NCBI GenBank assembly: GCA_963920765.1
Contig: OY987251.1
Coordinates: 6,698,501-6,762,500, forward strand
Source: Ulota crispa
Taxonomy: Eukaryota > Streptophyta > Bryopsida > Orthotrichales > Orthotrichaceae
Reading direction: 5' to 3'
Length of the DNA stretch: 64,000 nucleotides
A program made the translations under genes and the position numbers. Every line of letters starts with the position of its first letter. Within the stretch, counting starts at the first letter, position 1. Positions 35,920 through 47,197 of this stretch are shown piece by piece. The notes under the pieces were generated by a model, which was not told the origin of the DNA, ran no database searches, and was given only the letters and a program-made list of their open reading frames with translations.

Positions 35920-37833
35920 CTAATACATCCTCCGCCTACAGTTCCTTGCATCGCAATAGCAAGCCTTCTGTTTAGGGTTTCCATTGGCATCAAAGACAGA
36001 GTCCAGAGCATACCCGTAGTCATATGTCAGTTCCTGAAACGGACGAATCTCGCGACCAGCAAAGAGCATCACGTGGGGGATGTCAAGATCACAGTCATCA
36101 TAAAGAACACACTGCACAAAAAGGTTTGGCTTACAACTGTGGTTAACAAACCGGGCTACACCGCCATACTTGCTGGCATCAATGACATACTTTGGTTTAT
36201 CCAACGCAAGAGCATCAGGGCTGGTGGAGGGGACATCAGTGAAGGCGTCAGTGAGTTTGTCTCCCCAACGTGCTTCATTACCTTGCTTCATGTCAAGGTT
36301 GAAGAGATACTCATCATCGTCAAGTTCATCTGCAGTCACAGTGTCCATGACTTCGCCGGTGTACTCGCACACAAATCCGCCAGATGGAATGAAGTCCCAC
36401 GACCTCACGCCCCAACCTTTGCTCTCAGTCTTGAAAATCTCCAACCGGTAGCGCAGCCCTTTCTGACACACACGGTTATGACAATCTATGGGGCACCTGC
36501 AAAGGCGGCCGCATTCGTACACCGCAGGGACGGCACGTATCAAGAGCCCATACTGATTGTAGGGCATCATCCGACCAGCGTTCTTCGCAATGCACGAGCA
36601 ACTGTGGCCCACAGTGTGGCAAGGAAACGGTGTGAGGCAGGAGCACTGCGAAGAGGCACGGGTCGGCGGGAACACAATTCCTCGAGAAAACAACAACGAG
36701 GTGGTGTACTGGAAAGACGACGGAAGGCTGGTGTTGTCCACGGTGTTGACAACCCCAACCGGGATGGGCTCCTTGCCATCCGAGATATCTGCCACCAATA
36801 ACCCGGTTCGTTCTGAAGGCGCCTTGTTCAACCTGCCCACAAAGGACACCAGTCTCGACCCAAGCTCGTTCTGATCCGGCAGCCGCTCCAGCTTGAACTG
36901 GAAAACCTTGAAACCAGCGTTTCCCAGGATCACGCCTTCTTGCACGACGTTGTACAGACCATCATACGAGTAAATCCGCTTGGAAGGGCTTTGGATGGCA
37001 GCGATGTCAGAGTGGCCCCGGATCACTCTCACAGGCTGCACCTTGTAGCAGCTGTTCTGGAGGGCAAGGTTTCCTCCTTCGGCCACCTGATCACGCACCT
37101 GCCGCTTACTGGCCTTGTCACACCCGCCATGTCCCGTGTAGAAAAACGTCTCCCCCTCGTCTTTGTCATCCTCGTACCCGCCTGACGCCACAACGCTGGA
37201 CCCAATCTTCTCCCCGCCGATACTGGAGTACGCAATCCCGGCTTGTGTGGCGCGGTGCATACCCAGAATGTGAAGCTCGGACCTGTAATAGTAGAAGTCC
37301 CCCACCACGCTTCCGGGAACGTGCCCCAGTCCTTTCCAGTGAGAGTTCTGCTTCTCCTCCGTCATCTTCTTGGCCGCTTCCAGATCAGGCCTCTTCCTGC
37401 CAGTCAATTCGCCGCTTTCGTGCATTTGCTGGTAGAAACGCAAGAGAGCTGCAAACCTCTTTCGTCTTTTGCTGTAGAGTTCCTCCTCGGAATCCATGGG
37501 ATCGATCACAAAGTTCCACACCATTTCTATAGAAGGCCTGGGCGCTGTCATCACTCGCGGAATTCGACCACGGTCGACGACGCGTGGAGATCGGCTCCTG
37601 CGGCCCGTCACAGACACCACCGCCTGCTGCATCGGCCTCGTCTCTTTCAACTCCGCTTGCTGCATCGGCCTCGTCACAGACACCACCGCCTGCTGCATCG
37701 GCCTCGTCTCTCTCAACTCCGCCTGCTGCATCGGCTTCTCCTCTTCCAACTCCTGCTGTTCTGGAGTCGGCAATCGCTGACGAGAGCATCCTTCAGGAAA
37801 ATCTCGTCGCGCAACCAAGTCATTCGTTTCCAT
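35920..37833 (-). CDS. SUVH-type histone H3 lysine-9 methyltransferase (SRA, pre-SET, SET, post-SET), intronless
   Basis: A single open frame of 637 residues. An in-frame TAG 36 nt upstream of the ATG (37867-37869) supports this start, which has a good GCCATGG context. Order: four 11-residue N-terminal repeats (34-77), an SRA/YDG domain at about 168-322 (VPGSVVGDF, ending GFKVFQFKLER), pre-SET cysteines C397, C399, C405, C412, C414, C441, C445, C447, C451, SET at about 460-610 with GWGVRS, RFVNHSCKPN (561-570) and ELTYDYGY (601-608), and post-SET C625, C627, C632. All catalytic and zinc-binding signatures are present. In plants these enzymes bind methylated DNA through SRA and deposit H3K9 methylation, or in the SUVH1/3 branch read methylation; I cannot tell which branch this is. 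Intronless SUVH coding regions are common in plants. A ccttcag acceptor just upstream suggests a 5'-leader intron. Confidence 0.95.
   Translation of the reverse strand: METNDLVARRDFPEGCSRQRLPTPEQQELEEEKPMQQAELRETRPMQQAVVSVTRPMQQAELKETRPMQQAVVSVTGRRSRSPRVVDRGRIPRVMTAPRPSIEMVWNFVIDPMDSEEELYSKRRKRFAALLRFYQQMHESGELTGRKRPDLEAAKKMTEEKQNSHWKGLGHVPGSVVGDFYYYRSELHILGMHRATQAGIAYSSIGGEKIGSSVVASGGYEDDKDEGETFFYTGHGGCDKASKRQVRDQVAEGGNLALQNSCYKVQPVRVIRGHSDIAAIQSPSKRIYSYDGLYNVVQEGVILGNAGFKVFQFKLERLPDQNELGSRLVSFVGRLNKAPSERTGLLVADISDGKEPIPVGVVNTVDNTSLPSSFQYTTSLLFSRGIVFPPTRASSQCSCLTPFPCHTVGHSCSCIAKNAGRMMPYNQYGLLIRAVPAVYECGRLCRCPIDCHNRVCQKGLRYRLEIFKTESKGWGVRSWDFIPSGGFVCEYTGEVMDTVTADELDDDEYLFNLDMKQGNEARWGDKLTDAFTDVPSTSPDALALDKPKYVIDASKYGGVARFVNHSCKPNLFVQCVLYDDCDLDIPHVMLFAGREIRPFQELTYDYGYALDSVFDANGNPKQKACYCDARNCRRRMY
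37603..37734 (-). repeat. In-frame minisatellite in the SUVH N-terminus
   Basis: Four 33-bp units encode PMQQAELRETR, PMQQAVVSVTR, PMQQAELKETR and PMQQAVVSVTG. The alternating A-B-A-B order shows that a 66-bp unit duplicated. It lies in the variable region before the SRA domain. Confidence 0.85.
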
Positions 37834-37908
37834 GGCGCCCGCATACGCACATTCAATTTCCGGTTGCTATGGTCACTCTCAGCATGTGCATGAGTCGTCA
37901 ATGGCACA
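37834..37908 (-). promoter_or_regulatory. SUVH proximal 5' leader with candidate splice acceptor
   Basis: Read on the minus strand, ctcaccttcag at about 37907-37917 is a good acceptor ahead of the coding ATG. The GC-richer DNA at 40.3-41.4 kb, with a minus-strand donor-like gacgagtaagt near 41215, could hold the first leader exon. This is inference from splice-like motifs only. Confidence 0.3.
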
Positions 37909-37917
37909 ACTGAAGGT

Positions 37918-39425
37918 GAGTAGTTGGAGCCTGCACACCCACTCATTCATTAGCGTCCCTTACACCAACAACTACAGAGCAATGTTAACAAATGTGGTTT
38001 GAATTTAGCAATAGCAAAACCTCTACTAAACCATCTACAATTATAAAGCCTGTGAAATGTTAAGTTTTTATGTTGCCGCTTAGACACCAAATTCCATGCA
38101 AAAAGTACCATTTTTGTGCATTGTTTGTGAAGGCTGTCAGCTCCTCATTATTTTAGTCTTTGTACTAATGACACATGCGTTCTAGAATCAATATATCATC
38201 TACCAAGTGTGTGCAAAATCTCCAACTTTGATGTTGCCGTTTGGGCACCCAAATTCCATACAAAAAGTACCATATTTGTACATGTTGCTAGCTCTTCGTT
38301 ATTGATGATTTAAAGATTAGTAACAACAATGGTACCTCATATGGGCAAGGCCAAGCTTGTTAGGAGAGGAATGCTTTTCAATTGCTTACCTTGCCCCCAT
38401 GAGGTCATTGGACATGACAAAGGCTTTCTCAACAATTGAAATTAGCAAAAAGGACCTTTTTAATGGGACAAGAACTATGCCTAATTTGGAGCTTTATATT
38501 GGGACAGAGGGAGTATATGATTACTTGACTAGACATCTCCAAACCAGGAATCCGACGGACGTTACATAGAAATGTTTTGATCAGGCTAAGAGAAAACTAG
38601 AGGATCATGCCTCAAAGCTACTTGAGAACTGCACGCTTTGATTGCAGAAATACTCTTAGCAAGCTGGATGCACTAGAAATAATCATGTTCTGTTACAGGC
38701 AGGAAGTCCTCCCAAATTGGTTACTAATGACCAATTTCAACCAAGTAAGATAAACAATCCTACATTCTGATCAACGTGGAGTTGTATAATATATATGGAG
38801 TGTATATGGACATTGCATTGGTTCAGATACACTCCATATATAAAGTACAAATCCACATTGATCAAAATTCACGTTTATTATACCCCTGCTTAGAACATAT
38901 GAAATAGTACATGATTTTAACCCTTAAACGACCAAAAGGTCCTTTGCGACCAGTACAATATGGGGTATTTTTCTTGTATTTGGAATGGATCCACACCTCT
39001 ATTACATTTGAGACCAACAAAGAAGTTGGAGAATAGATCAATGCAGTTCTAGTGAACTACTTGAGATCCCAAATTAAAATTTCTTATCGGTAGCAAATGA
39101 CAATCATACGTCAACGTATATATTGTTCCCTATGGTCGTTTACCCTTAATATATGAAAATTTAGAGGTACCGATACACTACGTAACAACAAACGTAGCTT
39201 ACGCCAAATGTATGATTTAGAAACAAAATTAAATCACCAATGATCCTCTCTAAACCTCATATAGGACTTTATCCTTATAAAAATCCTACATAACACTAGA
39301 TGTATATGGTCTGTACTACTCATGTCCCTAATTAGTTTGTGTTATCAAGGATCTTGAACAGAATATCCAACATAAGATAGAATTTCTTCCTCCATCCCAT
39401 GAAAATAAGACCCGTATGTACCATA
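37918..39425. other. Gene-free region with a small palindrome
   Basis: An imperfect inverted repeat at about 38774-38868 (atcaacgtggagttgtat and caaatccacattgat, around atatggagtgtata/tacactccatatat) is the only structure seen. A lone TTAACCCTTAAACGACC terminus at 38917 lacks a partner. No gene. Confidence 0.45.
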
Positions 39426-39753
39426 AAGTAGGAGGTTCTAAAACGGAGCGTTTAAGGGCTGTAACTGAATTTTGGGAGGTGAAACTTCTTGAAATAATTT
39501 TCAGTAAATTTTCCTTAAAAAGACAAGAGGAATTGGCATGTAACCCAAGATGTTTCATATTTTTTGGAGCTTTGTGGATTTAGTTATGAAAATTTGAAGT
39601 GGAAAGGCCATAGGTGCTTTAAAGAGGTGCACCTCCCCAAATGTACATCACATGTACATTATTGAAGGGCTATGGAAATAACATGTACATAAAGAGTACA
39701 TTTGAGGAAGTGCACCGTTTTAGAGCAGTGCACCATTTTAGAACCTCCTACCT
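39426..39753. mobile_element. AGGTAG-family TA-flanked MITE
   Basis: Inverted ends AAGTAGGAGGTTCTAAAACG and CATTTTAGAACCTCCTACCT (328 bp) lie between TA dinucleotides. A related copy in the opposite orientation is at 57646-58027. Confidence 0.65.
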
Positions 39754-39781
39754 TAGGATTTCTTCTTCCAGGCTTGATGAT

Positions 39782-39860
39782 TTAACCCCTAAATGCCCAA
39801 GGCATCAAATTTTAGTGTATAAAACACCAAAATTTGGTGCCTTGGGCATTTAGGGGTTAA
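39782..39860. mobile_element. 79-bp palindromic TTAA element
   Basis: TTAACCCCTAAATGCCCAAG on the left and CTTGGGCATTTAGGGGTTAA on the right are exact inverted copies; the arms continue (gcatcaaattttagtgt / acaccaaaatttggtgc) almost to the centre. TTAA lies at both borders. Confidence 0.75.
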
Positions 39861-39909
39861 AGCCCTAGCACACTATAAGAGCTTCTTCCTTGAAGACTAG
39901 TACTTTTAA

Positions 39910-40216
39910 GGGAAAATTTCATGGATACCACTAAAGTTTGCAATAATTTCATAGATACCCCTGCTTTTTTAGAAATTTCACAAATACCCCTGGACCAAAA
40001 TTTTCAAGCAATTTTTTTGATGTGCCCTTCTCCCTTTGTGCGCACACTACTTCTTTCTTGTTATTTATGTGCACAAGGAAGAAGAAAAATGGCATGCACA
40101 ACAAAACAAAAAAAACGCTTGAAAATTTTGGTCCAGGGGTATTTGTGAAATTTCTGAAAAAGCAGGGGTATCTATGAAATTATTGCAAACTTCAAGGGTA
40201 TCCATGAAATTTTCCC
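39910..40216. mobile_element. Mutator-type hairpin MITE with exact 9-bp target duplication
   Basis: Flanked by tacttttaa at 39901-39909 and 40217-40225. Arms of about 100 bp begin gggaaaatttcatggatacc and end ggtatccatgaaattttccc, nearly perfect inverted repeats with a loop near 40060. Length 307 bp. Confidence 0.85.
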
Positions 40217-40225
40217 TACTTTTAA

Positions 40226-41346
40226 TAACCCTTGCATACTACCAGGCTTCTTCTTCTAAACCATATGCTTACCTCGATTAACTCATTAACAAACGTGCAC
40301 TTGCCGGTGTACTCTGCTTTGTAAAATTCTGCAAGTAGAATGCGTCTGCAGCAACAGGAACCTCAACATCAGATAAGCTTCACGCTGAGATACAGAACCT
40401 CTCACTAGCAACCTCAGACTACTTGCAGAAAAACAGAGCAACTCACGATCTAAATGATTTAGAAGGTGAAACAACAGAAGCAGTGTAAGTGACGTCCACG
40501 ATCTAGCTCTTCAAAGCCAAATTTAACTGCAAAAACATCCTAAACTACTCTCTCCAAACGTGCAACCCGAAATCTCACAAAACCTAACGTCTGTTCATCT
40601 CTCTTAGAGCCTGTCGGAGTCGGTACAGCGAATCAAGAACAACCTCAACGAACGTGGATGCAAAAATGTAAGAGAACTCCCAGTGGTTGAGAAATTTATA
40701 ATATAAAGCAGCTCACAACAATTACAAACACCATAAGGCTTTATGAATCACTTCCAAATAGCCATTCCAACGCACTGCTGGAGCTCAGTCGACTGTCCTC
40801 CTTGCCAAGCTCACCTCAAAAAGGCGAAAAGATCGCCATTCGTGAAAATCGATTTCAAAAGAAGTCAAAATTACATGACAACTACATATATTCATAGTTC
40901 AAGATTTGGAATCGATCAAGTAGTTTACAGAGCGACATTGCCAGCGAATATGAAAAAGAGAATGTACACAATGTAGCTGAAACATTTCAGCTTACAACAG
41001 TTACGAACGACGTGAAGTTCACAAGCCAAACGCCCTCCTCAACTCGATCCCGTCTTAAAGCACGCATTTCAAATCTACATTAAAGTTCAAAATGGCCACT
41101 CTCTGACACACCACTGATCCCGTGCTTAAGCTCAGATAAATCTCCTCATCTCAAACCCGATAAAGAGAACTCATCTACAATCCATTTCAAAAACTAGAAC
41201 CCTAAACTTACTCGTCCCGACGCAATTCAGCACAGTTTTCAGCGCTGCGAGAAGCTCTTCGACGCACCGTTCGAACCGTAGCGATTCCAGTTACGGCATT
41301 CGTTTCTATCCATCATACAATGAACGTCGATTCCTGCAAAAGAAAT
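40226..41346. other. GC-richer region, possible leader or promoter sequence
   Basis: Less AT-rich than its surroundings, with a telo-box-like aaccctaaa at about 41201-41209. No protein-coding frame was convincing on either strand. It may contain the distal SUVH leader (minus strand) and the promoter of the candidate exon at 41347 (plus strand). Confidence 0.35.
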
Positions 41347-41412
41347 GGCTCTCCCCGGCACCAGATCGCTTCGTGGTAGAGCGGCAAAGCCGAAGGAGTA
41401 TGGACAAGAGAT
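41347..41412 (+). CDS. Candidate first coding exon of an unknown gene
   Basis: An ATG after aaaaga opens 22 codons (MALPGTRSLRGRAAKPKEYG, then QEM) that end at a strong donor (gatg, then gtgagt). Composition is gene-like, unlike the flanks. No downstream exon was recognised before the satellite begins at about 41510. It could also be leader sequence or chance. Not recognised as any family. Confidence 0.25.
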
Positions 41413-41509
41413 GGTGAGTCACCGTGTGAAATGGACCGTGACTTCTAGAGAAAGCTCACTAAAAATAGGACTTACTGCTTCACACCATTAAAAGCGCCTC
41501 CACCCCAGC

Positions 41510-42985
41510 TGCCACGCCGGGCTGTGCAGCCCGGCGGGCAGCCGGGTGGACAGGCTGCCCGCCTGCCCCGGGCAGCGTTTTTTTTCCTCACGAAATTTTG
41601 TCAGGCCTAATAAATTTTAGTCACTCAAATTTGTCTTCCCTAAATATTCTCCAATCAGACAAGGACACCAAAGTGCTCTCTGTCATTCAAACAAAATGCT
41701 AGCCCCCCAAGGACAAGCCCTGCCGCAGGTGGAAAGGCTGCCCAACCCCCTGAGCGGCAAATTTTTTCTAAACTTAACAGATTTTAGCCACTCAAGTTTG
41801 TTTCCTCTAAATATCCTCCAATCAAACAAGGACACCAAAATGCTCTCTGTCACTCAGAAAAAAACGCTAGCCCCCAGGGACAAGCCACACAACCCTGCCC
41901 CAGGTGGAAAGGATGCCCAGCCCCCTGAGCGGCAAAAAAATTCCAGACCTAACAGATTTTAGCCACTCAAGTTTTATTCCCCTAAATATCCTCCAATTAG
42001 ACAAGGACACCAAAATGCTCTCTGTCACTTAGAAAAAACACTAGCCCCCAAGACTAAGCCGCACAACCCTGCCTTAGGTGGAAAGGCTGCCCAGCCCCAT
42101 GAGCGGCAAAATTTTACCATACTAGACAAATTTTTAGCCACTCAAATTTGTTTCCCCTAAATATCCTCTAATTGAACAAGGACACCAAAGTGGTCTCTGT
42201 CACTCAAAAAAATGTTGGCCCCAGGGCCAGACCGCATAGCCCTACCCCAGGTGGAAAGGCTACCCAACCCCCTTAGTAGCGTTTTTTTTCCTGGCAAAAT
42301 TTTACCATACAAAATAGATTTTAGCCACTCAAATTTGTTCCTTCTAAATACCTTCCAATCGAACAAGGACACCAGAGTGCTCTCTATCACTCAGAAAAAA
42401 CGCTGGCCCCTAGGGCCAGACCGCACATCCCTGCCTTAGATGGAAAGGCCGCCTACCCTCAGGCAGCATTTTTTTTCCTTGCAAAATTTTGTCAGACCTA
42501 ACAGATTTTAGCCACTCAAATTTGTTCCCTCTAAATATCCTCCAATCAAACAAAGACACCAAAGTGCTCTCTATCACTTAGAAAAAACGCTAGCCCCCTT
42601 GGCTAGACTGCACAGCCCTGCTCCAGGTGGAAAGGCTGCCCAACCCCCTGAGCAAACCAAATAGATTTTAGCCACTCAAGTTTGTTCCCTCTACATATCC
42701 TCCAATTAAACAAGGACACCAAAGTGGTTTTTGTCACTCAAAAAAAACGCTCACTCTAGGGCCAGACAACACATTCCAGTGGGCAGCCAGGTAGAAAAGC
42801 TGCCCAACCCTGGGTAGCATTTTTATTCCTTGTTAAAATTTTGCCAAACCTAATAGATTTTAGCCACTCAAACCACTCAAATTTGTTCCCTCTAACTTAA
42901 ATATCTTCCAATCAAACAAGGACATCAATGTGGTCTTTGTTACTCAGAAAAAACGCTGCCCCCTGAGGTGGGGCCAGGCTCAAAC
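41510..42985 (+). repeat. Satellite array, about eight units of 160-206 bp
   Basis: The anchor gacaccaaa(g/a)tg occurs at 41664, 41831, 42006, 42181, 42368, 42555 and 42715, and as gacatcaatg at 42921. Each unit has an AT-rich half (agattttagccactcaa, then tcctccaatcaaacaagg) and a GC-rich half (cgctagccccc, then caggtggaaaggctgccca). It contains short frames but no gene. Confidence 0.85.
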
Positions 42986-43118
42986 AAACCACTCAAGTTA
43001 GTGTCACGTGTCCCTGTCAAAGTACATATACTTCTCTTCTATCTTTTTTTACACGTCAAAATGTAACACGTGACAAATTTTGATTGGATAACTTACTCGG
43101 CATTTCTCCCCCTTACAT

Positions 43119-43380
43119 CACCACAAGAAAAATCGTCCGTAGCGACAAGTCCATATTGACAAAAATGCCCAAACTGACAAAAATTTGACAGAAAATATGT
43201 CCAAATTGACAAAAAAATGTCCAAAGCGAGATGTCCTAACTACAAAAAAATTTGTCTGCAATGATATATCCAAATTGACAAAAATTTGACAAAAACATGT
43301 CCAAATTGATAGAAAAGTGTCCAACTCAAGGTGACATGATTGACGTAAAATGTCCAAATTGACACTGCTCCTTTGTAGTA
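43119..43380. mobile_element. CACTA-type MITE with repeated interior
   Basis: Starts caccacaagaaaaatcgtcc and ends gacactgctcctttgtagta. The interior repeats gtccaaattgacaaaa several times. Confidence 0.6.
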
Positions 43381-43595
43381 TACCTGCTCTCAAGGAGGAA
43401 TTTGCCGAAGTTGACTACCTTTGGTTAGCAGTCTACCCCTCGACTTGGCGTTGGGTAGAAGAAGCTATACTCTACCTAACCTTGATAGCCGGTACTACAA
43501 CTTTGAGTAGAGAGGATTTTGCCTTGTAAAATCCTTGGGATTTTAACTATAGCATATTTCAGATTAACAGATGGAAAAACACCATAAAATGTAAT

Positions 43596-43725
43596 CACTA
43601 CAAGAAAATAATGTCCAAATTGATACGTCCAGCTTGACTAAACTTGTCTAAATTGACAAAAAAAAGTCTGAATTGACACGTTTGAATTTACAAAAACAAC
43701 CAAATTGACGGCATTTTCTTATGGT
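43596..43725. mobile_element. CACTA-type MITE
   Basis: Starts CACTACAAGAAAATAATGTC and ends gacggcattttcttatggtg, with the same internal attgacaaaa motifs. It is 130 bp. Confidence 0.65.
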
Positions 43726-45540
43726 GAATTTAGCTCCCAAAACAAAGCTAGAGGAAAAAAAAAACTGAAGCATGCAAGAAGAAAGAAGTAAGAAGTATAT
43801 ATTATGAGTACATATTATCTTATCTCAAAGTAGACTTTCAACTATATACTAAAGAGAGAAGATATAAAGTAAGAAGTCATTCTCTACTATTGGTCCATGA
43901 ATTACTTTAACAAAATAAACTCTACTTGAACTCTAGTTAATTAAAAGTTGTTTATAGAAAAATTAGAATATGAGCTTTGGTAATTAAAGTTGTGGTTCTC
44001 ACCACAGCTCCTTCCCATATTATCTATTTTTCTTCTTTATTTAGGTTTAGTCAATTTCATTATTATATTATACATACATGTATTCACAACATGCCATAAT
44101 TTGCATCACGACAATGATGTTGAGTAAAGATGAGTGTGCTTTGAGAACATGCAAAGTGTTTGGCTAACTTAGTGTAGTTGGACTTTTTTATCGCAAGTTC
44201 CAAATGAGAATTTTGGAAAACACATGTTCTCCAAAATAACCTCCAATTATTGCAAACTCTAAATAAGATTTCTAGAGACAATGTTTTCTCTAGAATAGAT
44301 TTTGTGTACTACAAATTCTAAATGAAATTTATAGAGACAATTTTGTATCCATAATGGTCACGGTCTATTACTTTCAAAACTTCTAAATCTTTCAATCCAA
44401 ACCTACCAAATTTTAAATTCTACCAAATCTCTAAATTCTATCAAACCTTCAATTCTCATTCATTCTAAATTAATATCCAAAATTGGAAGAAATAAAGTGG
44501 AGGTTCTTCTTCCTTGTATGCAAACTAACCACTGTCCCTTTGAAACTCTATAATTTTTGTGTTATAATTTCAAAACACAAGTATGTTATCAATTCAAAAA
44601 GATAACACTATCAAATATGACATATAAAAAATTTATAAAAAAATAAGACTCCGTCCAAAAGTTATAGTCAATTAAAGTTTGGACATCTTAATTGAAGAAA
44701 ACACTCAACCTCTCAACTTTTACACATCATAACTCTTTAAAAAATCCTTCAAATGACATAAGTGATAGCAATTTGAAGAGACAATTTGATAAGTTATAAC
44801 AATGGAAAATTTCAAAAATAAACATCCATTTGACTAGAAGTTATGATTCTTCAAAATTGCAATTTCTCTTTCACCAGAAACATGCAACCTTCAAGTGTTT
44901 GCTCATCCATATTTTCTTTTTCAATACTTCAAATCTTAAGTATAATAAATTTTTAGAATGCTTATACAATGGTCTTATTTTTTTTTAAATTTTGTAGCAA
45001 ACTAAAGAGTTGTCTGTTTTCTATGGTTCATCAACATCTTCACCTCTTCCAATGAGAAACAATAGACTTTCTTTCACTCAAACAAACACAACTTTTGAAT
45101 ACTAACTTCAATTCAAACAAACATAGATTTTTCAAAAATATAACACAATGATACATAACTCCAATAAATCTCACTTCAAAATTCTTCACAAACATAAATG
45201 ATAGCTTTTGTCACATTTGGATCTCTAACCCCAACTCTAGACTACACTCTAAAAATCTAGGAAACTTCTTAAGATGCTTTGGGCCCATGGGTCAGTTCAT
45301 ACTCCTTTCACATGGGTGGGCATATTCTTTTTGGCAACACAACTTACATTTATCCTATCTTGAGATTGTTCCACCTCAAATTTTAGATTAAATGTAAACT
45401 ACGCTAGTAATTTTTTCAAACCACTTTTGACAAAAATATTTTATCTCATTTCCTTCCACATTTCATAATTAAATGAACAAATATAGAACAAATACCACTA
45501 CAAGGAGGCCACATACTAACATGGGCAAACAAAAGTGCTG
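43726..45540. other. Gene-free AT-rich spacer
   Basis: No gene or element with matching ends was recognised. Confidence 0.45.
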
Positions 45541-45560
45541 AAGGCTTATCTTCATTCACC

Positions 45561-45780
45561 AAGTCGTGAACTTAGTTGGCTAGAGAAGCAATGGTCTTTG
45601 GTCGCTTGTCGGTTTGATTTCAAATTCAACTGGACTTGTTGAGCAATGAAAGCGGCTCACGGCTTAATACGCTAGTGAGGCAGGAAATAAGTCCAACCAA
45701 CTTGCTACCTACCCCTGAGCTGTACATGTAATAAGACAGTGCAGCACTCGTATATTAACGGACACTACATTGTCATCAAA
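45561..45780 (+). mobile_element. Possible tRNA-derived SINE
   Basis: acttagttggctagag (45570-45585) resembles a tRNA D-arm and pol III box A, and ggtttgatttc (45611-45621) resembles box B (GGTTCGAATCC), at a tRNA-like spacing of 41 bp. The region is less AT-rich than its flanks. No full cloverleaf forms by eye, so not a tRNA gene. The 3' end is not defined. Confidence 0.35.
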
Positions 45781-47197
45781 TCGCAATTTTCACCACGACC
45801 ACCCATTTTATCTCAATTCTTCATTTACTAAAATCTAAACAAAACTAAGTAATAAACTTGTATCTACATGATGGAGACATCTCCATCAAGACAACATGCC
45901 GGGTGAAGATGCTTTTAGAGTAGTTTAGACCTTCTTTCATTTCATTTTCAATCTTCAAAAAATGCGGATGTAGCATTCTTTTTTTGATTTATGGAAGCCA
46001 CATTCTTTGAAGATTGAAAAGTTTTCTTCTTCATTTTTAAAGGAAGAGAAAGGGCATAAAAAAATTGTGTACAAATTTTTTTTATTGATGCATATATCTT
46101 TTTCATCTCATTTTTCTTACTTTCATCCTATGTATTCTTGTTTTACTGTAAATGCAACTTGTTTTTTTTATTGCATCACTATTTTTTAAGTAAACTCATT
46201 TTTTAATCTCCACCTTCCACAAAATAAGAATTACACCTTCTTCATGGAGAAGCGCTCCCATTGGCCTCTATTACCACTCCACTATTTTTCATTTTTCATA
46301 AAGGTTTCATTCTTGAAAAATGTGTGACTACCTCTCATGTTTCAAGTCTTTGATTCATTTAGAAATGCCTACAAGATAGTACTTTAAAAAAATGAGTGTT
46401 ATCATAGTGTGATCCACTTTGTTTAAGTCTTGAACATCCTATGGGACAAAAAAAGTCCTCACATGATTTTGCATGTCACTTTGAGATACCAAATCTAGTT
46501 TTTTGACCTTGTTATAAACTACAATTATCAAAGCATTCAAGTAATTCATGCAAGTTAATTAATGGCAAAGCAAGCCAAACATTGTAAAAATGCCTCAATA
46601 AATGCTTGAAGAGTCTTGATTGGATGGAACACCATATTTGGCAAGTTGGCAAATAGTGTTTTACGGATTACAAGCGGTCAATACTTGTTGCAAGCTTCCC
46701 TACCTATACTTTGTGGTGGCGAGAGATTGGCCATTAAAGATTTAAGCATGTTCCAAACTTTAATTGTGGCAACCCTCACTAGTTGTGTTGGTCACTATAT
46801 CCTATGGAATATCAATTTGAAGTGTTATAACTTAGCATCTAAAGAATCATGACCTTTAATAAATAAATCAACAAACAATAATTACTTGCCAAAAATTAAA
46901 ATTTTGCCATCACATCTTGTTCGATCAAATGTTATAATCTTCCATCTCCCATAGTCAATTGTTATCAAATTTTCCAAACCTTTTTTTAAGCAAGAGTCCC
47001 GTTTTTTTCAGTGGTCACTTTTTGTAAACCATCCAAATGACTAAAATATAATGCATCACAAGTCTCCCTAAATCCTAATTTTGATGAAAATAGCTTAGGC
47101 ATTGAGGAGTTAAATTTTGGATTTAGCAAAAGGGAGTTCCAACTTAGAAATTCATTTCCAACATTTTTTTGGCTTTTACATATATATAATATATTAT
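45781..47197. other. Gene-free AT-rich spacer
   Basis: Short frames (for example 46616-46852, 78 codons) have no recognisable features and no convincing splice context. Confidence 0.45.

Noticed and set aside
35806-36801. Plus-strand open frame of 331 codons
   Set aside because: Antisense to the SUVH SET region, whose minus-strand frame carries all expected motifs.
37243-37893. Plus-strand open frames of 94-216 codons over the SUVH N-terminus
   Set aside because: Antisense shadows of the GC-rich SUVH coding sequence and its in-frame repeats.
38490-38520. Stowaway-type terminus (ttatattgggacagagggag)
   Set aside because: Resembles grass Stowaway MITE ends, but no inverted partner was found within 500 bp.
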